Below the pieces are notes generated by a model. It worked only from the letters and a program-made list of their open reading frames with translations. It ran no database searches and had not been told where the DNA came from. DNA of 64,000 nt, taken from an uncultured Pontibacter sp. GTDB taxonomy: Bacteria; Bacteroidota; Bacteroidia; Cytophagales; Hymenobacteraceae. The stretch is taken from positions 310,001-374,000 of the forward strand of contig NZ_CANLMZ010000006.1 in NCBI RefSeq assembly GCF_947492645.1. Direction: 5' to 3'. A program made the position numbers and the translations under genes. Shown piece by piece: positions 16,906-25,336 of this stretch (position 1 is its first letter; each line of letters opens with the position of its first letter).

Positions 16906-19218
16906 TTAGTTAAGCGCAGCAGCTTCTTTTGCTTTCTTTTTGGCAGCCTTTTCAGCTTTGCGTCTCTCTTTTTTAGAAAGGTTTTGGGCCTCGGCTGGAG
17001 CAGCTTTGCTGCGGGCATCTACTTGTGGCAGCCCTGAAGTATCGTCTGTTACCAGCGTCATTTCCTCTACCAGGTGGCCGGCACCGGCAAATTTATCCAC
17101 TATAAACAGCATGTAGCGTACATCCACAGAAATGTTACGTACCTGGTCCGGGTTGTACACGATGTCGCTCATGGTGCCTTCCCAGTTTCTGTCGAAGTTT
17201 GTGCCAATTAACTGGCCGTTAGCATTGATAACCGGAGAGCCTGAGTTACCGCCTGTAGTATGGTTAGAGGCGATAAAGGCAACTGGCAACTGTCCGTTTA
17301 CTCCGTAGCGGCCATAGTCTTTTTTCTCATACAGCTCCTTCAGGCGGGCAGGTATGGCATAGTCTTCAGCGGCACCAGACTCAGCTTTCTCTATAATACC
17401 TTCCAGGGTAGTGTAGTATTTATACTTTACACCGTCCACCGGCTCGTAAGGCTCTACTTTACCGTAAGCCACACGCAGCGTAGAGTTGGCATCCGGATAA
17501 AAATTCTTGTCGCTCTGCATTTCGCGCAGACCGGTCATGTAAGTTCTGTACAGCAGGTTCAGGTTATCGTTTACCTTCGTGTAAGTAGGCATAATGTTTT
17601 TGCTGTAATAGTCAGCAATGTTGCTGGCCAGTTGCAGAGCCGGATCGTTTTTGATGGCATCTTTTTTACCGGCCTTTACATCAGCCAATGCTTTTCTTAC
17701 ACCTGCCTCAGACGTAAACACACTTTTAGAGAAAACCTCATCCGCATACTTGTTAAAGTCGCCTTTATACTTGCTGCGCACCGTAGCAAAAGCAGTTGGG
17801 TGCATTTTAGCGTCTATGTTTTTGTAGTATAAATCAAGCAGCGCTGCAAACACCTTTTTATCGGTTGGGGCGTTGTAGTCTTTGTAGAAACCGGCAATGG
17901 TTTTCTCCAGCTTCGCTACCTGGTCGTTTATTTCGGTTTGCGGTGCATTTGCCTCCAGTTGCTGCTGTAGCTTCACAAATGTGTTTGCAAATCGCACAAT
18001 CTCCACGCCATAGGCTGCTTCGGTAATGTAGTCGCGGGTAATGGTAATGCCATCCAGGGCTTTGTAATTGCTTTCAAAGTCAGCAAGCAGGTTGCCATAC
18101 GTTGCTTTACGGTTTGCGTCTGCGGCTACCCAATTGGCAAATTGTTTTTCCAGCTGCTGCTTTTTCTCGATGGCATTTGCCTTGCGAATGCCACGGTTCT
18201 CACCAATCCACTTTTTCCAGTAGTTGGCGATGCTGGCATACTTGGCTGCATACTGTATGCGTACCGCGTCAGAGGCTTTCATATCCTTATCCAGGATGTT
18301 GAGCTTGGTTTCGCGGATGTTGATTTTTGCTGGGTTGGATACCGCGTAAATTTCCTCGATTGCCTGCGAGGTAAGGTACTCGTTGGTACGGCCCGGAAAA
18401 CCGAATACAAGCGTAAAGTCATTTTCCTGCACGCCGCTCAAAGAGATTGGCAGGTGGTGCTTTGGCTTGTATGGCTTGTTGTTCGGAGAGTAATCGGCTG
18501 GCTCGTTGTTAGGGCCGGCGTAAATCCTGAAGATAGAGAAGTCTCCAGTATGGCGTGGCCACATCCAGTTGTCTGTGTCGCCACCAAACTTACCGATAGA
18601 CGAAGGCGGCGCACCCACCAGGCGAATATCACGGAATGTTTCGGTGATGTACATGTAATACTCGTTGCCGTAGAAGTATGGCTTGATAACGGCATCGTAA
18701 TGTGTGCCGGCTGTAGATGCTTTGCGCACCTTAGCCATGTTGCGCTGGATAACAGACTCACGCTCTGCTTCTGTTTTCGTGTTGGCCGTTCCCTCCAGAA
18801 TCTGTTTGGTAACGTCTTCCATGCGCACAATAAAGGTGGCGGTAAGGCCTGGGTTTGCCTTTTCTTCTGCTTTGGTTTTAGCCCAGAAGCCGTTGGTCAG
18901 GTAATCGTTTTCAACAGAGCTGTGCTGCTGTATCTGGCCGTAACCGCAATGGTGGTTTGTAAGCAAAAGGCCTTCCGAAGAAATCATTTCGCCAGTACAG
19001 AAGCCGCCAAACGATACAATGGCATCTTTTAAGCTAGACTGGTTTATACTGTAAATGTCTTCGGCAGAGAGCTTCATGCCCTTCTTCTGCATCTCGGTTT
19101 CGTTAAGCTGCTTTAAAAGCAAAGGCAGCCACATTCCCTCATCAGGAGGAGTGGCCGTGGTAATACCTATGCTTAAGCAAGCAGCCGCAAAAAAGGATAA
19201 TATGCGTTTGCTGATCAT
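16906..19218 (-). CDS. S46 dipeptidyl-peptidase, DPP11-like
   Basis: A 770-aa exported serine peptidase of family S46, which removes dipeptides from peptide N-termini during protein feeding in Bacteroidota. A signal peptide precedes ATPPDEGMWLPLLL. The chymotrypsin-like His is in LLLTNHHCGYG (His89/His90), an acidic conserved block is FGGDTDNWMWPRHTGDFS, and the nucleophile is Ser659 in GGNSGSPV. The residue 18 positions after it is Arg677 (NFDRNWEGTMSD); in characterised enzymes Arg here marks Asp/Glu-specific DPP11, whereas DPP7 has Gly. The C-terminus extends into a Lys/Ala-rich tail (KKERRKAEKAAKKKAKE), not standard in the family. Confidence 0.92.
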   Translation of the reverse strand: MISKRILSFFAAACLSIGITTATPPDEGMWLPLLLKQLNETEMQKKGMKLSAEDIYSINQSSLKDAIVSFGGFCTGEMISSEGLLLTNHHCGYGQIQQHSSVENDYLTNGFWAKTKAEEKANPGLTATFIVRMEDVTKQILEGTANTKTEAERESVIQRNMAKVRKASTAGTHYDAVIKPYFYGNEYYMYITETFRDIRLVGAPPSSIGKFGGDTDNWMWPRHTGDFSIFRIYAGPNNEPADYSPNNKPYKPKHHLPISLSGVQENDFTLVFGFPGRTNEYLTSQAIEEIYAVSNPAKINIRETKLNILDKDMKASDAVRIQYAAKYASIANYWKKWIGENRGIRKANAIEKKQQLEKQFANWVAADANRKATYGNLLADFESNYKALDGITITRDYITEAAYGVEIVRFANTFVKLQQQLEANAPQTEINDQVAKLEKTIAGFYKDYNAPTDKKVFAALLDLYYKNIDAKMHPTAFATVRSKYKGDFNKYADEVFSKSVFTSEAGVRKALADVKAGKKDAIKNDPALQLASNIADYYSKNIMPTYTKVNDNLNLLYRTYMTGLREMQSDKNFYPDANSTLRVAYGKVEPYEPVDGVKYKYYTTLEGIIEKAESGAAEDYAIPARLKELYEKKDYGRYGVNGQLPVAFIASNHTTGGNSGSPVINANGQLIGTNFDRNWEGTMSDIVYNPDQVRNISVDVRYMLFIVDKFAGAGHLVEEMTLVTDDTSGLPQVDARSKAAPAEAQNLSKKERRKAEKAAKKKAKEAAALN

Positions 19219-19335
19219 TGGTAAGTTAATTTGATAGAAAATTTAGTGCTTAAAGTTACGCATTTTTTTATTGCAGACACCGCTGTAGCAGGGGAGGTGC
19301 AACCAGGAAAGTTTTCTTTGCGCTGCGACAAAATA

Positions 19336-19370
19336 AAAAGGCTGCTTTCCGGAACAGGAAGCAGCCTTTT
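19336..19370 (-). terminator. Terminator of the YkvA-family gene
   Basis: AAAAGGCTGCTT (19336-19347) pairs with AAGCAGCCTTTT (19359-19370). It lies 20 nt beyond the minus-strand stop at 19392, and TATACTT occurs at 19386-19392. Symmetric A/T flanks allow bidirectional use. Confidence 0.85.
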
Positions 19371-19391
19371 GCTATAGGTTTAGTTTATACT

Positions 19392-19844
19392 TTACAAAGT
19401 ACCTATTCTGGTGTGGTCAAAACTACGGTCCGACTCCCAGGCCCTGAATTTGCTTATCTCCGTCTGGAAAGAGTCTACAAACCACGCAATCAGGCTTAAG
19501 TCGTCGAGCAGGCCCAGGCCGGGTATAAAGTCAGGTATGATATCGATGGGCGTAACCAGGTAAAGCAGAACGGCCACCCCGATCACCAACGATTTTGTAG
19601 CTACATTTCTGTACTCTCCACTTATGTATGCCTTCACCAGCCTGATAAAAGTCTGCATCAGCTCCTTTATCTGCTCAAAGCCACTTTCTTTGCTTTCGGC
19701 GTTCAGCAGCTTTGTATAAGCAGTACTCAGCAGGAAAGCCAGTTTGGCAGGCTTTGCTATCAATACTCCGGCTTTACCCAAAAACTTCTTAAAAAGAGGG
19801 TTCTGAGAGAATTGAAGCCCTTTTTGAATCCAATCACTTATCAT
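19392..19844 (-). CDS. YkvA-family membrane protein (DUF1232)
   Basis: A 150-aa protein with the DUF1232 core: one hydrophobic segment LVIGVAVLLYLVTPIDIIPD followed by FIPGLGLLDDLSLIAWFV. The TPIDIIPD...GLLDD pattern defines the family, whose function is unknown and which is often membrane-associated. The N-terminal part is amphipathic helical. It is a single-gene unit, divergent from the SRPBCC gene at 20052. Confidence 0.88.
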   Translation of the reverse strand: MISDWIQKGLQFSQNPLFKKFLGKAGVLIAKPAKLAFLLSTAYTKLLNAESKESGFEQIKELMQTFIRLVKAYISGEYRNVATKSLVIGVAVLLYLVTPIDIIPDFIPGLGLLDDLSLIAWFVDSFQTEISKFRAWESDRSFDHTRIGTL

Positions 19845-20051
19845 AAAATCTAATATATTTTAGTCTCTATATTAACCAATACGATAACAGTAATTTTTAA
19901 GCTATGTTTAAATAAGCAGCAATAAATCTAAAGTATAAAAAAAAGATAAATATTTATGTGGCAGCTGTTGCTTACTACCAAAATACTCCTTTAAATTGGT
20001 GCAGTAAATACTACAGATAGTGCAACCGCTGTTCACTTTTTAATTTAAATC

Positions 20052-20630
20052 ATGAGACTGCTAAAAAATGTATTTCTGGCCCTGGTGCTACTGGCCATTG
20101 CGCTTTTTGCTGCAGCTTATCAAATGCCATTGCAGCTAGAGGTAGAGCAGAGCATCGTGCTTCCGGCCAAACCGGAGCAGGTTTATAAATACCTCGAAAA
20201 CCCGATGCAATGGGAAAAATGGAGTGCCCTGAACACAGCCGCAGACCCAACCATGATCAGGATGTACGGAGGCCCTTTGGCCGGTGCAGGTGCCCGCATG
20301 CAATGGAGCGGCGACAAGGTGGGTACAGGCGAGGTAGTGTTTACAGAAAGTATAAATCCGCAGGTGTTAAGCTATACCCAAACCGACAGTTACCTGGATA
20401 CCGTATCAGAGGGCAGCATCAGCCTGGAGCCTGCAACAGGCGGCAACACGCTAATACGCTGGAAGCATGCTGCACCAGTTAAAGACGAGCCTGTTGCCCG
20501 CTTAATGGGGTATTGGAAGAAGTATAAAAAACAGGCTGAGCTTGATGGAGGCTTAATCAGGCTGAAATCTTTATTTGAAGAGAATACTACCGGGCCGGCT
20601 TCTAAAAGGAAAGTGGCCTCAGCTAAGTAG
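20052..20630 (+). CDS. SRPBCC (START-like) domain protein with N-terminal anchor
   Basis: A 192-aa protein with one N-terminal membrane helix or signal segment (LLKNVFLALVLLAIALFAAAY). It is followed by a polyketide-cyclase/SRPBCC domain beginning VEQSIVLPAKPEQVYKYLEN, with the usual WEKWS after the first helix. The fold has a hydrophobic ligand pocket, but the ligand cannot be inferred. The C-terminal helix (LMGYWKKYKKQAELDGGL) is typical of the domain. It is convergent with the PhoH gene across a strong hairpin. Confidence 0.83.
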   Translation: MRLLKNVFLALVLLAIALFAAAYQMPLQLEVEQSIVLPAKPEQVYKYLENPMQWEKWSALNTAADPTMIRMYGGPLAGAGARMQWSGDKVGTGEVVFTESINPQVLSYTQTDSYLDTVSEGSISLEPATGGNTLIRWKHAAPVKDEPVARLMGYWKKYKKQAELDGGLIRLKSLFEENTTGPASKRKVASAK

Positions 20631-20647
20631 CTGTAGGTATTGCCAGA

Positions 20648-20698
20648 AAACAGGAACGCTCCGCCGGGTTTCGTTACACCGGGGGAGCGCTCCTGTTT
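20648..20698. terminator. Large bidirectional terminator hairpin
   Basis: AAACAGGAaCGCTCC (20648-20662) pairs with GGAGCGcTCCTGTTT (20684-20698) with one mismatch. It lies between the convergent genes ending at 20630 and 20713. Confidence 0.8.
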
Positions 20699-20712
20699 AA
20701 AGCCAAATAGGA

Positions 20713-22140
20713 CTAAAGTAATTCGTTTGCCAGGTTTGCCAGTTCAGAGCGTTCTCCTTTCTGCAGCGTGATGTGCGCATAAAGCGGGTGGTTTTTAGCG
20801 CGGTCAATCAGGTAAGACAAGCCGTTGCTTTGCGAATCCAGGTATGGTGTGTCTATCTGGTAAATATCACCTGTAAAGATAATCTTCGTGTTCTCGCCTG
20901 CCCTGGATATAATGGTTTTTACCTCGTGGGGCGTCAGGTTCTGTGCCTCATCCACAATAAAGATAATATTAGACAAACTGCGGCCACGTATGTAAGCAAG
21001 CGGGGTGATTACCAGCTTTTCAAGTTCCAGCATGTCCTTGATCTTCTGGTACTCCTTGCTGGTTTCGGCAAACTGGTTCTGGATGTACTTCAGGTTATCC
21101 CAAAGTGGCTCCATGTAGGGGTTTAGTTTTGATTTGATGTCGCCGGGCAAGTAACCAATGTCCTTGTTGCTTAGTGGCACGATAGGGCGCGCCAGGTAAA
21201 TCTGCTTATACTCGCGGCGTTGCTCTATGGCAGAAGCAAGTGCCAATAGCGTTTTACCGGTTCCTGCCACACCTTGCACCGACACCAGTTTTACCTGAGG
21301 GTTTAACAATGCGTGCAGGGCAAAAGCCTGTTCGGCATTGCGTGGCTTCACACCAAAAGCGTTCAACTTATCTACGCGCTCAAGTTTATTGTCTGTAGCA
21401 TTGTAGAAGGCCAGTACTGAGCTTTTAAAGCTTTTAAGTATGTAAAAATGGTTATCAGAGGGGGCCTGGGTGAAAACTTTAGCTACTGCACACTCGCCCT
21501 TTTCATACAGCTCGTTTACCACGTTTTCCTGCACATCCTCCACAACATCATTGCCTGTGTAAAGGCCTGCAACGTCCTGTATCTTGCCTGTTTCATAATC
21601 TTCGGCTATCAGGTTAAGGGCACGTGCTTTCAGGCGCAGGTTAATGTCTTTGGTTACCAGCACTACTTTCTGCTCCGGCATTTCCTGCTGCAGCTGCAGG
21701 GCAGAGTTAAGGATGCGGTGGTCGTTTTTATCTCCGAAAATGTCCACGGCATCCAGCGAGGCGCTTTGGTTCATCAGCACCCTGAACTTGCCTTTGTTTT
21801 TACCGTTCAGGGGCAGCCACTCCTGCAGTTTGTGTTCGGCAGACAGCTTGTCTATAAACCGGATAAATTCACGGGCTTCGAAGTTTTTGATGTCGTTGCC
21901 TTTTTTAAAATTATCCAGCTCTTCGAGTACCGTAATAGGGATGGCCACATCGTGCTCCTGAAAGTTTTTGATGGCGCTGTGGTCGTAAAGTATAACGGAG
22001 GTGTCTAAAACGAAGATTTTCTTAACGTCGGGGTCAGTATTCTTTTTTGAGGTGGTCTTTGGTTTTTTACTACCATTGATCGGCGATGCGTCGGCATCGG
22101 AGGTAGCCTTTTTTGGTTTGCTTAGCGTGGGCATAGGCAT
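20713..22140 (-). CDS. PIN-PhoH fusion ATPase/RNase (PhoH2/YlaK type)
   Basis: A 475-aa cytoplasmic protein joining an N-terminal PIN nuclease domain to a PhoH ATPase; characterised PhoH2 proteins unwind and cut RNA. After a Lys/Ser-rich leader the PIN domain begins FVLDTSVILYDHSAI, with further acidic residues in VLEELDNFKKGND and VDIFGDKNDHRIL. The ATPase has Walker A VAGTGKTLLALA (Lys about 296) and Walker B IIFIVDEAQNLTPHEVK. A sensor-like region is IIFTGDIYQIDTPYL. The start is ATG 22140, with another ATG two codons later. Many Bacteroidota carry one copy as a single gene, as here. Confidence 0.93.
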   Translation of the reverse strand: MPMPTLSKPKKATSDADASPINGSKKPKTTSKKNTDPDVKKIFVLDTSVILYDHSAIKNFQEHDVAIPITVLEELDNFKKGNDIKNFEAREFIRFIDKLSAEHKLQEWLPLNGKNKGKFRVLMNQSASLDAVDIFGDKNDHRILNSALQLQQEMPEQKVVLVTKDINLRLKARALNLIAEDYETGKIQDVAGLYTGNDVVEDVQENVVNELYEKGECAVAKVFTQAPSDNHFYILKSFKSSVLAFYNATDNKLERVDKLNAFGVKPRNAEQAFALHALLNPQVKLVSVQGVAGTGKTLLALASAIEQRREYKQIYLARPIVPLSNKDIGYLPGDIKSKLNPYMEPLWDNLKYIQNQFAETSKEYQKIKDMLELEKLVITPLAYIRGRSLSNIIFIVDEAQNLTPHEVKTIISRAGENTKIIFTGDIYQIDTPYLDSQSNGLSYLIDRAKNHPLYAHITLQKGERSELANLANELL

Positions 22141-22326
22141 GGGTTTTAGGGTGAAACCGTATATAAAAAAGGTGCTTTTGGTCTGGGGCAGCTCCTGACG
22201 TACAGGTGCTTGTTTATAGTTGTTTACGAATATTTGCCCGCGCCGGCTGACTTATACTTGCGCTGTAAGTATCTTTTTTTGGAGAAACGCTGGGTTGGAA
22301 CAAGTACCTGCTTGGTTTATAAAACT

Positions 22327-22348
22327 TTATACTTTTAAAAAAGTATAA
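22327..22348. repeat. Tight inverted pair TTATACTTTT/AAAAGTATAA
   Basis: Ten-base perfect arms (22327-22336 and 22339-22348) are separated by AA. This is the closest inverted pair of the AAGTATA word in the window, in the gap between divergent phoH and MORN genes. Confidence 0.85.
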
Positions 22349-22423
22349 CTAAAAATTTAGTTGAATTGCTTAAGCTTTTATACTTTAGCAGTTGCATGTT
22401 TTGTTTCAAACAATAAATCAAGT

Positions 22424-22882
22424 ATGGAGCGGATTTTATACTTCTTTTTCGCAGTCTTCTTTTTTGCCTCTCTACCTGTGCAAGCCACACCTAAGCCGGG
22501 TAAAGGTTTCCTTTTTTTCAAGATTAACCGGACAGATAAAAACGGGAAATACCACGGCCGCTGGAAAGTATACTTTGGGGCTGACAATACTGTGATTCGG
22601 AACGGCCGGTTCAGGCATGGGAGGGAAGTAGGCACCTGGAAGTATTATTATCCGAACGGCACCCGCTACATGAAAGAGAAGTATAGCCGCAACAGCAATG
22701 AGATACAAGTAGAAAAATACCACGAAAACGGTAGGCTGGCACGCAAAGGCACAGCCCGCTTTGTGCAAACCAGCACCCTGGATAAATATTACTGGTCTGG
22801 CGATTGGGAAGTGTATGATGTAAACGGCAACTTCAGCCACATAGAAATTTATGAGCAGGTAAACCTGATCGGGAAGCGGTAA
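22424..22882 (+). CDS. Exported MORN-repeat protein (YwqK-like)
   Basis: A 152-aa protein with a signal peptide (MERILYFFFAVFFFASLPVQA) followed by MORN-variant repeats. Visible repeats are NGKYHGRWKVYF, IRNGRFRHGREVGTWKYYYPNG and YHENGRLARKGTARF, with a last variant ending YDVNGNFSHIEIY. Such repeats form beta-hairpin rods; despite the common label (toxin-antitoxin YwqK family) there is no toxin partner here. I chose the ATG at 22424 because the signal peptide starts there; an in-frame extension to 22361 runs through AAGTATA-word DNA. It diverges from the phoH gene. Confidence 0.8.
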   Translation: MERILYFFFAVFFFASLPVQATPKPGKGFLFFKINRTDKNGKYHGRWKVYFGADNTVIRNGRFRHGREVGTWKYYYPNGTRYMKEKYSRNSNEIQVEKYHENGRLARKGTARFVQTSTLDKYYWSGDWEVYDVNGNFSHIEIYEQVNLIGKR

Positions 22883-22969
22883 AACCTGAGTATGCAGCTG
22901 TGCCTGTTGATAAAAATACAAGCGTTAAAACAAACCTGCATACTTTAATTGTGGCGCAGGAAAAGATGT

Positions 22970-23620
22970 TCAGGCTAAAGTATAAAACGCTTCCTTCTCT
23001 TTATCGTGGAGGCGCAGGTAGCCATGTATAACCAGCTTTACCAGGGTGCGGTAGGCCCTGCGCTGCGACAGGTTTGCCAGTTTCATGTACTGTTTCAGGG
23101 TAATGCGCGGGTTGGCCTGCAGGTATTCCAGTACGGTGTTTTCGTGCCGCTCTAAAGGCAGTTGCTCAAATTGTGTCTCCGGTTGCTCCTGCTGCAGGGT
23201 TTTGTTTACCATTTTGCTTGTTTGCACGCTGGTATCTTTTACCCGCACATAGCCCCGCCAGTCATCTTCCTTAACCTTTGCAAAGTGCGGTTTTTGCTTA
23301 CTTTCCGGTATGGTGACTTTTAGAACGGTGCGGTGCTCGCTTTCAATTTCCTCGTACTCCAGGGCAACAGGCGGGTCGCAGTAAAATTCCGAGGCCAGGC
23401 GCAGCGTGTGCAGTTCTTCGTCGGGGTCTACTCCGCATATGTAGCCATTGTCTTTTACGCCTACAAGTATAAAGCCACCCCTGGTATTGGCAAAGGATAC
23501 AAGCGTGCGGGCAATTTTTTCGGGTTGTGTAATGCGCTGCTTAAAATCCACAGTATCATTTTCGCCCCTCAGAATCATTCGCCTAAGCTCTTCTAAAGGG
23601 TTGTAGGGTGTGCTGAACAT
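22970..23620 (-). CDS. AlbA_2/Schlafen-type ATP-binding protein with winged-helix tail
   Basis: A 216-aa protein with an N-terminal AlbA_2 (Schlafen-like) domain: GENDTVDFKQRITQPEKI, then LVSFANTRGGFILVGVKDNG. The FKQ...N.RGG..LVGV pattern is the family signature. The C-terminal 60 residues (VLEYLQANPRITLKQYMKLA...RAYRTLVKL) look like a winged-helix DNA-binding domain, suggesting a regulator. It is shorter than the Schlafen-type regulators with extra ATPase domains. It could also be an RNA-binding protein. It is a single gene on the minus strand upstream of an AAGTATA word. Confidence 0.8.
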   Translation of the reverse strand: MFSTPYNPLEELRRMILRGENDTVDFKQRITQPEKIARTLVSFANTRGGFILVGVKDNGYICGVDPDEELHTLRLASEFYCDPPVALEYEEIESEHRTVLKVTIPESKQKPHFAKVKEDDWRGYVRVKDTSVQTSKMVNKTLQQEQPETQFEQLPLERHENTVLEYLQANPRITLKQYMKLANLSQRRAYRTLVKLVIHGYLRLHDKEKEAFYTLA

Positions 23621-23718
23621 AGTATAAACCTAAGAGTTTGAATAGTATACGGTATGCTGGGTGGCAATTTTATACTTCAATAAACCAAAAAGGAGGCTTT
23701 TGTTATACGTAGGGCCAT

Positions 23719-23745
23719 AAAAAAAGCGAGCACAGGGCTCGCTTT
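23719..23745 (-). terminator. Terminator of the DUF3127 gene
   Basis: AAAGCGAGC (23723-23731) pairs with GCTCGCTTT (23737-23745). On the minus strand the stem is followed by seven T. AAGTATA lies at 23746-23752, immediately before the stem on the minus strand. Confidence 0.88.
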
Positions 23746-23771
23746 AAGTATAATTAAGCTATTCGTTATGA

Positions 23772-24140
23772 TTAGAATGGCAAATCGTTGTCGGCATCGC
23801 TGCTGTAGAAAGAAGGGGCCTCCTGCTGCGGAGCTGCGCCTGCCGGAGCACCGAAGTTATTTGCCGCTGGTTCCATTCTCCATGCCTGCAGGTTGGTGAA
23901 GTATAAAGTCTGGCCGTTTTTGTTGAAAGGCTTACCTGTAAGGTTAAAAGTAACTTTTACTTCATCTCCGTTTTTAAACTGGTCTAGCAGGCTGCACTTA
24001 TCTTGTGTTAGCTGAAACTTTACATACTGCGTGTAAGAGCCATCGGGAACCTCCAGCACGAATTCACGCTTTTTGAATTTATCACTTACCTGCTGCTCTT
24101 CAAAAGCTTCGTAAAGTTTACCTTGGATATCAAACGACAT
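23772..24140 (-). CDS. DUF3127 OB-fold protein with SSB-like C-terminal tip
   Basis: A 122-aa DUF3127 protein, a family nearly restricted to Bacteroidota. The domain (IQGKLYEAFEEQQVSDKFKKREF ... YVKFQLTQDKCSLLDQFKNG) looks like a small OB-fold, with beta strands ending in FTNLQAWRME. A flexible Gly/Ala/Pro-rich linker leads to the last residues DADNDLPF. This tip closely resembles the acidic DDDIPF-type end that single-stranded-DNA-binding protein uses to recruit repair enzymes. A role in ssDNA metabolism is therefore inferred, not shown. A -7 box lies 35 nt upstream and a strong terminator follows. Confidence 0.87.
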   Translation of the reverse strand: MSFDIQGKLYEAFEEQQVSDKFKKREFVLEVPDGSYTQYVKFQLTQDKCSLLDQFKNGDEVKVTFNLTGKPFNKNGQTLYFTNLQAWRMEPAANNFGAPAGAAPQQEAPSFYSSDADNDLPF

Positions 24141-24174
24141 AATAAATCTTTTAAAATAGGTTATTTCAATAGAA

Positions 24175-24182
24175 CAAAGATA
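24175..24182 (-). promoter_or_regulatory. Promoter -7 box TATCTTTG for DUF3127
   Basis: On the minus strand TATCTTTG is an exact TAnnTTTG match, 35 nt upstream of the ATG at 24140. The upstream DNA is A/T-rich, but no clear TTG -33 element was found. Confidence 0.5.
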
Positions 24183-24315
24183 ACTTATTTTGAGCTTAAA
24201 AAGGTTCTTTTTTTATGAGTATTTCATACGATTTTGTAGCTGTGCACCCTAATTGCTTAACTGCCAAACCCTCTGTGGCGTAAGCTATACCTGTACAATA
24301 TTTAGGAACTATTTT

Positions 24316-25251
24316 ATGGGTAAATATGCAATTGCGATTCATGGTGGTGCGGGCACAATAAGCAAATCATCGCTTACACCGGAAAAGGAAAAAGCCTTTA
24401 AAGATGCACTAGAACAGGCTATTATGGCCGGGCACGGTGTGCTCCAGCAGGGTGGTTCTGCTTTAGATGCCGCAGAAATGGCTGTGATGCAACTCGAAAA
24501 CTCCCCTTTGTTTAATGCCGGAAAAGGGTCTGTATTTACGAATGATGGGAAACATGAAATGGATGCAGCCATTATGTGCGGCAAAACACTGGAAGCCGGT
24601 GCCGTGGCAGGTGTGCGCCATATTAAAAACCCTATAAAGCTAGCCCGCAAAGTAAAGGAGGAATCGGAGTATGTGCTCTTGGCAGGGCAGGGGGCAGTAG
24701 AGTTTGCATTAAGCCAGCATATTGAGCTGGCATCCGCCGAATACTTTTTTGACGACTACCGCTACCAGCAGCTACTGGATGCGCGCGAGTCCGGGGAAGT
24801 ATCCCTGGACCACTCAGAGAAAAAGAAGCAAAAGTTTGGTACAGTTGGGGCCGTTGCCCTGGATGTAAACGGAAACGTGGCAGCGGCAACCTCTACCGGC
24901 GGCATGACAAACAAAAAGTACAGCAGAGTAGGCGACACACCACTAATAGGAGCCGGAACATACGCCAATAATAAAACCTGCGCTGTGTCCTGCACCGGCC
25001 ATGGCGAGTTTTTTATACGCGCTGTTGCAGCCTATGATGTATCTTGCTTAATGGAGTACAAAGGCTATACGTTACAACAAGCCTGCGATGAAGTGGTTTT
25101 AACGAAGCTGCAGGATATTGGGGGCGACGGTGGCCTGATAGCCGTGAATACGGACGGCGAGGTAGTGCTATCTTTTAACTCCGATGGAATGTACCGGGCA
25201 AGTAAGGTAAACGATGAAGAAACCTTTACCGCAATATATAAAGAGCATTAG
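24316..25251 (+). CDS. iaaA: Isoaspartyl peptidase/L-asparaginase, plant type (Ntn hydrolase)
   Basis: A 311-aa Ntn hydrolase that self-cleaves and then hydrolyses beta-aspartyl dipeptides or asparagine. The N-terminal block is YAIAIHGGAGTISKSSL. Conserved NAGKGSVFTNDGKHEMDA precedes the autocleavage site KFGTVGAVALD, where the Thr of GTVG becomes the nucleophile. The beta subunit continues with ATSTGGMTNKKYSRVGDTPLIGAG. I chose the ATG at 24316 (MGKYAIAIHGG); an upstream start at 24253 would add a leader absent from the family. It faces a cyanophycinase gene across a shared terminator, so beta-Asp-Arg dipeptide is a likely substrate. Confidence 0.94.
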   Translation: MGKYAIAIHGGAGTISKSSLTPEKEKAFKDALEQAIMAGHGVLQQGGSALDAAEMAVMQLENSPLFNAGKGSVFTNDGKHEMDAAIMCGKTLEAGAVAGVRHIKNPIKLARKVKEESEYVLLAGQGAVEFALSQHIELASAEYFFDDYRYQQLLDARESGEVSLDHSEKKKQKFGTVGAVALDVNGNVAAATSTGGMTNKKYSRVGDTPLIGAGTYANNKTCAVSCTGHGEFFIRAVAAYDVSCLMEYKGYTLQQACDEVVLTKLQDIGGDGGLIAVNTDGEVVLSFNSDGMYRASKVNDEETFTAIYKEH

Positions 25252-25270
25252 GCCTTTGCGCTGGTAATTA

Positions 25271-25317
25271 CAAAAAGCGGGCCCTACCTTAAAAGATAAG
25301 GTAAGGCCCGCTTTTTG
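25271..25317. terminator. Bidirectional terminator of the cyanophycin-degradation pair
   Basis: CAAAAAGCGGGCC pairs with GGCCCGCTTTTTG, extended by an inner TACCTT/AAGGTA stem. It lies between convergent stop codons at 25251 and 25337. Confidence 0.92.
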
Positions 25318-25336
25318 TGGCGAAGTATGCGAGGTA

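Noticed and set aside
18142..19032. 296-codon plus-strand open frame
   Set aside because: It lies wholly antisense to the S46 peptidase, whose motifs are unmistakable; its Cys/Val/Trp-rich translation resembles no protein.
22424..22882. Toxin-antitoxin module (YwqK label)
   Set aside because: The MORN-repeat protein is exported and has no toxin-like neighbour, so the common label is not supported here.
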